From the NCBI GenBank assembly GCA_900457075.1, contig UGYN01000002.1, forward strand, positions 3,038,001-3,102,000: 64,000 nt of DNA. The letters run 5' to 3'. A program made the position numbers and the translations under genes. The notes under the pieces are model-generated. The model worked only from the letters and a program-made list of their open reading frames with translations, did no database searches and was not told the origin of the DNA. Source of the stretch: Serratia quinivorans. Lineage in GTDB: Bacteria > Pseudomonadota > Gammaproteobacteria > Enterobacterales > Enterobacteriaceae. Below are positions 57,353-64,000 of the stretch, piece after piece (position 1 is the first letter of the stretch; every line of letters starts with the position of its first letter).

Positions 57353-58260
57353 TGAGAGCACGTGTTCTGGCGCTTTCCCTGAGTGTGCTTCCCCTGGCGG
57401 CAACGTTCACTGTACCGGTTGCCCAGGCGGAAGAGCTGATGAAATGGGAGCGTATCCCGTTGCAAATCCCGCTGGCCGTCGGCAAGGAGCGGGTGCTGTT
57501 TGCCGATAAAAATGTCCGTGTCGGTTTCCCGCCGGCACTGAACGGCAAGCTGCGGGTGCAAAGCAGCGGCGGGGCTGTTTATCTGAAAGCCGATGCCGCA
57601 TTTCCGCCAACGCGTCTGCAACTGCAGGACGTCGAAAACGGGGAGGTTATTCTCCTCGATGTGACGGCATCGGACAAAGGCTCCGCCGAGCCGGTGCGTA
57701 TTGTCTACAGCGGTGATGTGTCGTCGGTCAGCAGCAGTAATGATACCCCGTCCCCATCAAACGGGAGCAGTTCGGCAGCGCCTGGGGCGGATGACGGCAC
57801 TCAGGCGAAGCGTAAAAAAATCAAATACAACGCGCCGCTGCCGGTGGTGCTGACACGCTACGCGGCACAAAGCCTGTACGGCCCGGTGCGCACGGTTGAA
57901 GCGGTGCCGGGCATTCACCCGGTCAACCCGCACCTGCCGAAACGAATCACCACACTGTACCCGTCAGAGCCGGTGGCCATCACGCCGCTGGGCGGCTGGG
58001 GTATTGGCAGTCGCAACGTTGTGGCGCTAAAAGTGCAGAACACCGCCAGTCGCAAAATCATCCTGGATCCGCGGGTACTGCAGGGGCAGTTCGTGACGGC
58101 CACCTTCCAGCACCGTTATCTGGGGCCAGTGGGTACCCCGGAGGACACCACCACGCTGTACCTGGTCACCGCCGGTCGCCCGGATGGGGCGTTTGTCGCG
58201 GAGCCGTCAGTGGTTCGCAAAGCGGTGAAGGCAGCGAAGAAGGGGGCAAACCATGGCTGA
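57349..58260 (+). CDS. TIGR03749-family ICE protein (VirB9/TraK-like)
   Basis: 303 residues from ATG 57349 in the overlap with the preceding gene (RBS GAAAGGAG). Signal peptide (RARVLALSLSVLPLAATFTV), MKWERIPLQIPLAVGKERVL, a Ser-rich linker, and a beta-rich second half (PLGGWGIGSRNVVALKVQNT, ASRKIILDPRVLQGQFV). Outer-membrane core component of the channel by analogy with TraK. Confidence 0.85.
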   Translation: MMRARVLALSLSVLPLAATFTVPVAQAEELMKWERIPLQIPLAVGKERVLFADKNVRVGFPPALNGKLRVQSSGGAVYLKADAAFPPTRLQLQDVENGEVILLDVTASDKGSAEPVRIVYSGDVSSVSSSNDTPSPSNGSSSAAPGADDGTQAKRKKIKYNAPLPVVLTRYAAQSLYGPVRTVEAVPGIHPVNPHLPKRITTLYPSEPVAITPLGGWGIGSRNVVALKVQNTASRKIILDPRVLQGQFVTATFQHRYLGPVGTPEDTTTLYLVTAGRPDGAFVAEPSVVRKAVKAAKKGANHG

Positions 58261-59749
58261 TGTGAAATCTAACATGTTGCCAAAAGTGATTGTGATCGGC
58301 GTGCTGGCTGCGGCCGTGGTTGTTGGGCTGAAAGCCTGCAGCAACAATAAAACGACGGAAAAAACTCAGCAGCCGCATAACGTGCTGGCCAATATGTCTC
58401 CGGAGGAGTTGCGCGCCCTGGGCGTTGAAGGGGACACGCCGGAAGACACGTTGCGCACCCTGGTAGGCACCCTGCGTACCACCCGGACCCAACAGGCTGA
58501 GCTGCAAAGCAACATCGACAAAGTATTGAAAGAAAACGAAGCGCTGCGCAAACGCAATACCAATGTCTCCGGCCAGGTCAATGAGGCTGTGGCTGGTTTC
58601 CAGAAACAGGCACAGCAACGTCAGCAGCAGCTTCAGCAGGAGCAACAAACGCTGATGGGGAAAATCCAGACGCTGACCGATCAATTGGCCGGGAACAAAG
58701 ACAAGGCGAAGAGCGACAGTGATATCCCGCTCGGTCTGGGGCTGGATGGCATGGGTGCTGGCGAAGGCAGCGCAGCGCCTGGTCAGGACGGGTTGATGTG
58801 GGTCGGACCGAAGGACATGAAAGAACCTGATCCGCGCAATCCGAACGGCGCCAAAGACGGCCCACAGTTCCCGACATCGTTCCTGTCTGATAACGCCATC
58901 ACGCGTCAAAAAGCCAAGTATGAACAGCAGGTAAAAGGGCACACCAACGAAAAAGGCGAGGAAGAAGGCGCTGAGCCGGTGTTTACCCTGCCGGAGAACT
59001 CCACGCTGGTTGGTAGCCGCGCGATGACGGCGCTGCTGGGCCGGGTGCCGATCAACGGCACGGTGACCGACCCCTATCCGTTCAAACTGATGATTGGTAA
59101 AGATAACCTGACGGCGAACGGCATCGAGCTGCCGGACGTGGAAGGGGCAATTGTCTCCGGGACGGCCAGCGGTGACTGGACGTTGTCCTGCGTACGTGGC
59201 CAGGTCAACAGCATTACGTTTGTGTTTGCGGACGGTACGGTACGCACCTTGCCGCATCCTGACACCAATATGAAGGCAAACAGCAACAACAATAGCGGCA
59301 ACAGTGGCAAAGACGTCAGCACCACCGCCGGTATCGGCTGGATCTCCGATGACAACGGCATTCCGTGCATCGGTGGGGAGCGTAAATCCAATGCCTCGAC
59401 CTACCTGCCGACCATTGCCGCGTTGTCGGCCGCCAGCGCCGCCGGCGAAGGTATCAGCCAGGGGCAATACACCACGCAAAACAATGTCAATGGCATCAGC
59501 GCCACCATGACCGGCAATGCCGGCCAGGCGGTGCTGGGCAAAGCCCTGTCCGGCGGAATGAAAGAGACCGCCGATTGGGTACGCGAGCGCTACGGCATGA
59601 TGTTCGACGCCGTCTACGTCCCTCCGGGCCAGAAACTGGCCGTACACATTACCCGCCAACTGGCGATCGATTTTGAGACCAAAGGGCGCAAGGTGCGTTA
59701 CGACTTCAGCCTGCCAGGCGAAGACAGCAGCACCGGCGGACTGGATTAA
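58253..59749 (+). CDS. TIGR03752-family ICE protein (VirB10/TraB-like)
   Basis: 498 residues: N-terminal helix (MLPKVIVIGVLAAAVVVGLK), coiled coil (about 75-150, KNEALRKRN-type heptads), and a C-terminal VirB10-type domain (FTLPENSTLVGSRAMTALLG, IGWISDDNGIPCIGGER, YVPPGQKLAVHITRQLAIDF). It spans from inner membrane to outer membrane and energises the channel. It overlaps the previous gene by eight bases. Confidence 0.9.
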   Translation: MADVKSNMLPKVIVIGVLAAAVVVGLKACSNNKTTEKTQQPHNVLANMSPEELRALGVEGDTPEDTLRTLVGTLRTTRTQQAELQSNIDKVLKENEALRKRNTNVSGQVNEAVAGFQKQAQQRQQQLQQEQQTLMGKIQTLTDQLAGNKDKAKSDSDIPLGLGLDGMGAGEGSAAPGQDGLMWVGPKDMKEPDPRNPNGAKDGPQFPTSFLSDNAITRQKAKYEQQVKGHTNEKGEEEGAEPVFTLPENSTLVGSRAMTALLGRVPINGTVTDPYPFKLMIGKDNLTANGIELPDVEGAIVSGTASGDWTLSCVRGQVNSITFVFADGTVRTLPHPDTNMKANSNNNSGNSGKDVSTTAGIGWISDDNGIPCIGGERKSNASTYLPTIAALSAASAAGEGISQGQYTTQNNVNGISATMTGNAGQAVLGKALSGGMKETADWVRERYGMMFDAVYVPPGQKLAVHITRQLAIDFETKGRKVRYDFSLPGEDSSTGGLD

Positions 59750-59773
59750 CGCGTCATTCAGAGGAGAAAGGGC

Positions 59774-59899
59774 ATGCTATGGCTGTGGCGTCAATGCGAA
59801 AGGATGAGTCGCCCACAGGGCTGGGCGTTCATTTTACTGTTCTGCAGCGCGTTTTGGCTGAGTGTGCTGCTTCTGCTGTGTTTGCTTATAAGAGAATGA
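59774..59899 (+). CDS. 41-residue membrane peptide between transfer genes
   Basis: ATG 59774 with GGAG eight bases before it and TGA at 59897-59899, six bases ahead of the lipoprotein start. Product LWLWRQCERMSRPQGWAFIL then LFCSAFWLSVLLLLCLLIRE: a basic N terminus and one membrane helix. It lies exactly between the TIGR03752 and TIGR03751 type genes, in an otherwise tightly packed operon. Not a recognised family. Confidence 0.6.
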   Translation: MLWLWRQCERMSRPQGWAFILLFCSAFWLSVLLLLCLLIRE

Positions 59900-59904
59900 T
59901 AATC

Positions 59905-60330
59905 ATGCGGAAAAACCTATTTAACCGAGTCCTGGCTACTGCTGTCATGGTCAGCATCATGGCATTGGCCGGCTGTTCGACGTCGAAAGAGGAAATGCTG
60001 CCACCGGGCGACAGCTCGATGCTGGAATTGTGGCAGGGTGATGACGGCGGTGGCTCGGCGCGTAATGCGGTGGCGGCCCGCGACAGTCTGCGCCGCCCAC
60101 TCACCGACAGCGAAAGTCAGGCGACAGCGGCGGACGATCGCAGCTACAGCCGCACGCAGGAAAGCGAAATCAGCCAGCAGTTCCCGCGGCTGCCGAACCC
60201 TGACCTGGTGATGTATGTGTTTCCGCACCTGGCGGACGGCAACGCACCGGTGCCGGGGTACAGCACCGTGTTTCCGTTCTACAGCCAGGTGCAGTATGCG
60301 ATGCCGGGTGAACGGACGGAGGCCTACTGA
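59905..60330 (+). CDS. TIGR03751-family conjugal transfer lipoprotein (VirB7/TraV-like)
   Basis: 141 residues from ATG 59905: signal peptide and lipobox LAGCSTSK (about residue 21), a conserved stretch EMLPPGDSSMLELWQGD and QQFPRLPNPDLVMYVFPHLA, ending near the outer membrane core partner. Its stop overlaps the VirB4-like gene start by one base. Confidence 0.85.
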   Translation: MRKNLFNRVLATAVMVSIMALAGCSTSKEEMLPPGDSSMLELWQGDDGGGSARNAVAARDSLRRPLTDSESQATAADDRSYSRTQESEISQQFPRLPNPDLVMYVFPHLADGNAPVPGYSTVFPFYSQVQYAMPGERTEAY

Positions 60331-63188
60331 TGCGATTTTCCCTGTTTGATAAAAAGCGCCTGACGCGTAAGAAGTCGTCGGTACCGGAGGCGCTTGCCCA
60401 GGATACATTGACTGCGACCGAGGATGGCGTGCCGCTGTCCGTCGACGGGCGTGAGCCGTTACGGCGGCCCGGCAAGATGACGGTAAAGGATGAGCAGCAG
60501 GTGTATCACGCCAATCCGTCCATCGTTGATTACCTGCCCTGGGCGGAGTTTCTCGACCGCGAACAGTGTATTTTGCTGGATGACGGGGTGTCCGTCGGGG
60601 CTGTTTTTGACATCACGCCGGTAGCGACCGAAGGACGTACTGACGATCGCCTGGAGCAAATGCGCGACACGGTGGAAGACGCACTGCAGGATTCGTTTGA
60701 CGAGCATGACGAAAACCCCTGGGTGGTGCAGTTCTTCTGCCAGGACGAGAACAACGTCGAGGCGTATATCGACCGCCTGAGAAATTACGTCAAACCCCAT
60801 GCCCAGGGCAGTACATTCACCGAAGACTGGCTGAAAGAAACCGAACGTCATATGCGCGGTATCGCTCGTCCGGAAGGCCTGTTTAAGGACACGCTGATCA
60901 CCGATCAGCCATGGCGTGGGCAGCAACGTCGTACCCGCATGGTGGTGTATCGCTGGATTGGCAAGGGCAATCATGATCCGATGCCACCGGTTGCCATGCT
61001 GAATCAGACCTGTGAGCGGGTGACCGGGGCGCTCGCCGGCGCCGGCGTTGCCTGCGTGCGCCAGAACGGGGCACAGGTCCATGACTGGATGCTGCGTCAT
61101 TTTAATCCCAACCCGGAGTGGGTGGAAAAAGAGACCCTGTACCGTGACGCCGCCTATTTTGACAGTCGTGACACGCCGGAAGGCGCCATGCCGGTGCAGA
61201 ATGATTTTGCCGAGACCCTGCTGTTCACCCCGCCCGTGTCCGATCCGGATCAGGGGGTATGGTGGTTCGATAACCAGGCGCATTGCGCCATTCCCGTCGA
61301 GAAGCTGCGCCGTCCGCCGGAGCCGGGCACCATCACCGGTGAAATGAAACGCGGCGAGAAGAAAATCAATGCGCTAATGGATTTGTTCCCGGAGGGAACG
61401 ATGCTGTGCATGACCATCGTGGTACAGCCTCAGGACACGCTGGAGAATGATTTCAACAAGCTGTCGAAAAACGCCGTCGGCGAGAATACCGAGTCCGGCC
61501 GCGTGCGTCAGGATGTGGCGCAGGTGAAAGAGTATCTGGGGAATCGCCACAAGCTGTACCGTGCCGGCATTACGTTCCTGCTGCGTGCCGGCGACCTGAC
61601 CACACTCAACCACAAACGTGTCGATCTGACCAACGTGCTGCTGGGCGCCGGCCTGCAGCCGGTACGGCCGGAGTTTGATGTGGCGCCGCTCAATACCTAC
61701 CTGCGGGCGTTACCGATGTGTTTTAACCCGGAGACCGACAAGAAACACTGGTATACCCGCCTGACCTGGGTACAGCATCTGGCAGGGTTGTTGCCGGTGA
61801 CCGGCCGTGAGACCGGGACCGGTAATCCCGGTATGAGCTTCTTCAATCGTGGCGGGGATACTCTGACGGTTGACCCGCTTAACAAGCATGACCGCAGCCA
61901 GAATGCACACATGCTGTATTTTGGCCCGACCGGCGCGGGGAAATCGGCGACGCTGTGTGCGACCTTATCGCAACTGATGGCGATACACCGGCCGCGGTTG
62001 TTTATCGCGGAAGCGGGCAACTCGTTTGGGTTGCTGGCCGATTACTTTGAAAGCCAGGGGCTCAGCGTCAATAAGGTGAGCATCAAGCCAGGCAGTGGCG
62101 TCTCGTTGCCGCCGTTCTCTTATGCGCACAAGCTGGTCGAAGACGCATTAACGACGCTGGCTCTGGATGAAAATGATCTGCCGGACATCGATGCCGATGA
62201 CGATGACGACAAGCGCGATTACCTGGGTGAAATGGAAATCTCGGCGCGCATGATGATCACTGGTGGTGATGCGAAGGAAGAGCACGAACTGAAGCGTGCC
62301 GACCGAGCGATGATCCGTGAAGCCCTGTTGATGGCGGCGCGTCAGACCTATGACGAAGGGCGGCAGATGTTGCCGGCAGACTTGCAGAAAGCGCTGTACA
62401 CCATCTCCAAAGACGAAGGGTCTGATATCCGTAACGAGCAGCGTCGGGCCAAGGCGGCTGAAATGGCCGAGTCGCTCGGGATGTTTACCCAGGCCGGCAG
62501 CTTCGAGGCGGAGTTGTTTAACCGCGAAGGTAGCCTGTGGCCAGAGGCGGATGTCACCCTGATTGACCTGGGACATCTGGCGCGCGAGGGGTATGAAGCG
62601 CAGATGGCGCTGACGATGGTGAGCCTGACCAACACCATCAACAACATTGCCGAACGAGACCAGTACTCGGAGCGGGACATCGTGTTCGCGGTGGATGAAG
62701 CGCACATCGTGACGGTGAATCCGCTGCTGGCGCCGTACATGACAAAAATCGTCAAGATGTGGCGTAAACTCGGCGCCTGGCTGTGGCTGGCGACACAGAA
62801 CTTAAAAGACTTCCCGGACATTGCCGAGAAGATGCTGAATATGGCGGAGTGGTGGGTCTGTCTGACGATGCCGCCGGAGGAGGTCAACGATATTGCCCGT
62901 TTCAAGGCGCTGACCGAGGAGCAAAAAGCGGTGCTGCTGTCAGCCAGTAAGCTGTCCGGTTGCTATACCGAAGGCGTAGTGCTGTCGAAAAAACTCGAGG
63001 CGCTGTTCCGTGCGGTACCGCCAAGCCTGTATCTGGCGCTGGGGATGACCGAGAAAGAAGAGAAGGCCGAGCGCCGTGCACTGATGCAGGAGTTTGGTTG
63101 CAGTGAGCTCGAGGCGGCCCGCAAGGTGGCGCAAAAGCTTGACCGCCTGCGTGGTCTGGCGGCGAACGGGGAGGCTCGGGCTGCATGA
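60330..63188 (+). CDS. VirB4/TraC-type conjugative transfer ATPase (TIGR03744 type)
   Basis: 952 residues: N-terminal domain (NPSIVDYLPWAEFLDREQCI and QMRDTVEDALQDSFDEHDEN), ATPase with Walker A FGPTGAGKSATLC (about 531), acidic insert DADDDDDKRDYLGEMEIS, Walker B IVFAVDEAHIVTV (about 785) and WLATQNLKDFPD. It powers pilus or channel assembly and is the largest gene of the transfer cluster. The end overlaps the following gene by four bases. Confidence 0.93.
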   Translation: MRFSLFDKKRLTRKKSSVPEALAQDTLTATEDGVPLSVDGREPLRRPGKMTVKDEQQVYHANPSIVDYLPWAEFLDREQCILLDDGVSVGAVFDITPVATEGRTDDRLEQMRDTVEDALQDSFDEHDENPWVVQFFCQDENNVEAYIDRLRNYVKPHAQGSTFTEDWLKETERHMRGIARPEGLFKDTLITDQPWRGQQRRTRMVVYRWIGKGNHDPMPPVAMLNQTCERVTGALAGAGVACVRQNGAQVHDWMLRHFNPNPEWVEKETLYRDAAYFDSRDTPEGAMPVQNDFAETLLFTPPVSDPDQGVWWFDNQAHCAIPVEKLRRPPEPGTITGEMKRGEKKINALMDLFPEGTMLCMTIVVQPQDTLENDFNKLSKNAVGENTESGRVRQDVAQVKEYLGNRHKLYRAGITFLLRAGDLTTLNHKRVDLTNVLLGAGLQPVRPEFDVAPLNTYLRALPMCFNPETDKKHWYTRLTWVQHLAGLLPVTGRETGTGNPGMSFFNRGGDTLTVDPLNKHDRSQNAHMLYFGPTGAGKSATLCATLSQLMAIHRPRLFIAEAGNSFGLLADYFESQGLSVNKVSIKPGSGVSLPPFSYAHKLVEDALTTLALDENDLPDIDADDDDDKRDYLGEMEISARMMITGGDAKEEHELKRADRAMIREALLMAARQTYDEGRQMLPADLQKALYTISKDEGSDIRNEQRRAKAAEMAESLGMFTQAGSFEAELFNREGSLWPEADVTLIDLGHLAREGYEAQMALTMVSLTNTINNIAERDQYSERDIVFAVDEAHIVTVNPLLAPYMTKIVKMWRKLGAWLWLATQNLKDFPDIAEKMLNMAEWWVCLTMPPEEVNDIARFKALTEEQKAVLLSASKLSGCYTEGVVLSKKLEALFRAVPPSLYLALGMTEKEEKAERRALMQEFGCSELEAARKVAQKLDRLRGLAANGEARAA

Positions 63189-63589
63189 TGACCCTGAAAT
63201 ACCCTGAACCTGTTGTTAGACAACCGGGCCTGGTCTGTCGTGAACCATCGTTGTTTATCCTCCCTCCGCAGGGCGTGGCCACCCTGAGCGAAACGGATGC
63301 GCTGGCGCTTGAGACGTTCTGTGTGGCTATCCGCGATCGGCTGTGGGGACCGGTCACACTGACCGCCCACCCGCATCGCATCGGGAGCCGTACCAGCGTG
63401 GCGTTGCATCTTGAGGGCCGGCTGGGGCGCTGCATCGATGTGCTAATCACGGTGACCGGCAACACGCTATGGCCTCTGCCGGAGGAATACGACCACCCAC
63501 GCTGGTATATCACTGTACCGGATGCCGCTGATGTGGTGTATCTGTTGCTTCATCTGAGCGAGCTGTGCGAGCGATTTCGGGTTAATTAG
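63185..63589 (+). CDS. Hypothetical transfer-operon protein, 134 residues
   Basis: Starts in the stop of the VirB4-like gene (ATGATG). A soluble protein (LKYPEPVVRQPGLVCREPSL, WPLPEEYDHPRWYITVPDAA, VVYLLLHLSELCERF) with no family I recognise. It probably belongs to the same operon; a terminator follows. Confidence 0.65.
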   Translation: MMTLKYPEPVVRQPGLVCREPSLFILPPQGVATLSETDALALETFCVAIRDRLWGPVTLTAHPHRIGSRTSVALHLEGRLGRCIDVLITVTGNTLWPLPEEYDHPRWYITVPDAADVVYLLLHLSELCERFRVN

Positions 63590-63990
63590 TTTGAAGTGCT
63601 ATTACTCTTTGACCGGCCTGCTGGCCGGTTTTTATGGAGCCGTCTGAGGAAAAGTATGATAATTCGTGTATCTACGTCCTGATGAAAAAAGTGTGACTGA
63701 CGGCGGCGTGGCTCATGCTTTTGGTTCCGAAGTACAGCATATGTTTGTCCACTATGTGCCAGGAGCGGACTAGTTAACTTGCCTAGAGGTCCGCTATGAG
63801 CGAAGAGCATGAGTTATTTACAGCCTCAACTCATTGAATATGGCTTTTTTTAGGCAGTTAAATCTGTTGAAAATAAATATCGAATCTATCGCTGTACAAA
63901 TTGCCTTATTAACGTACTTATTTGTACCATTGACCTTCTGACACTAGTACGGATTTCCACCTCTGATGGATATGTTAAAAGGAGTAAACT
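63590..63990. other. Intergenic region after the transfer operon
   Basis: About 400 bases. Apart from the terminator at 63612-63633 I see no gene: the minus-strand frame at 63586-63810 lacks a ribosome binding site and any domain. AT content rises from about 63830. Confidence 0.4.
63612..63633 (+). terminator. Rho-independent terminator
   Basis: Perfect stem ACCGGCC/GGCCGGT with loop TGCT and a T5 run. Confidence 0.9.
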
Positions 63991-64000
63991 GTGACGCGAT
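63991..64000 (+). CDS. Possible start of the next gene (GTG)
   Basis: AAAAGGAG lies seven bases before a GTG at 63991, with the window ending three codons later. Only the ribosome binding site supports it. Confidence 0.3.

Noticed and set aside
58166..59659. 497-codon minus-strand frame
   Set aside because: It is antisense to the TIGR03752-type gene, whose domains and operon position are clear; long antisense frames are common in GC-rich DNA.
63586..63810. 74-codon minus-strand frame after the transfer operon
   Set aside because: It overlaps the terminator and has no ribosome binding site or domain.

Overview
The window looks like chromosomal DNA of an enteric gammaproteobacterium, most likely Serratia or a close relative. 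I infer this from the chaperone-usher fimbrial loci, the short match to enteric tRNA-Phe and the SPI-7/PFGI-1 type conjugative element; no ribosomal or housekeeping gene is present to confirm the genus.

Positions 1-5433 hold, on the minus strand, a fimbrial cluster (usher start, chaperone, pilin), a 44-residue membrane protein, and a set made of an FKBP-type prolyl isomerase, a lipoprotein, a LuxR-type regulator and a PapI/FaeA-like regulator. Positions 6106-14718 are a complete P/MR-P-like operon on the plus strand: major pilin, terminator subunit, usher, chaperone, four minor pilins, a two-domain tip adhesin and a second major pilin. Its AT-rich upstream region carries two inverted GCGATCT boxes, the hallmark of Dam/Lrp/PapI phase switches. 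Positions 14719-21137 are AT-rich: two stand-alone tip adhesins behind duplicated upstream regions, a third adhesin lacking its pilin domain, and ToxR/CadC-like regulators, one paired with a FidL-like membrane protein.

From about 21.4 kb onward the DNA belongs to integrative elements. Element A (about 21.4-34.67 kb) appears to be the right-hand end of a SPI-7/PFGI-1 family ICE: XerC-like recombinase, XRE repressor, DUF3085, ArdC and DUF1281 genes, an SDR/LuxR insertion, a TraI-type protein and the terminal integrase. It ends at a 49-base copy of the tRNA-Phe 3' end (34623-34671). Element B starts there: parA, dnaB, parB, DUF2786, DUF2857, STY4528-type replication gene, PFL_4669 type, topB, STY4534/DUF3577, ssb, pilL and the G-type (GI) type IV secretion genes through the VirB4-like ATPase. 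The integrase-att-parA order is what a tandem of two related elements would give.

Two RNA-level layers stand out. Three loci (about 22.27, 24.90 and 45.79 kb) carry a repeated pseudoknot-like structure with TTCG/CTTG tetraloops that matches the STAXI motif, next to integrase, antirestriction, topoisomerase and ssb genes. In addition at least seven accessory genes have the same two-hairpin leader, in which a GC-rich hairpin is followed by a hairpin burying the ribosome binding site. Three conjugation or maintenance genes of element B carry one-base insertions, two of them in homopolymers; these are either sequencing errors or decay.
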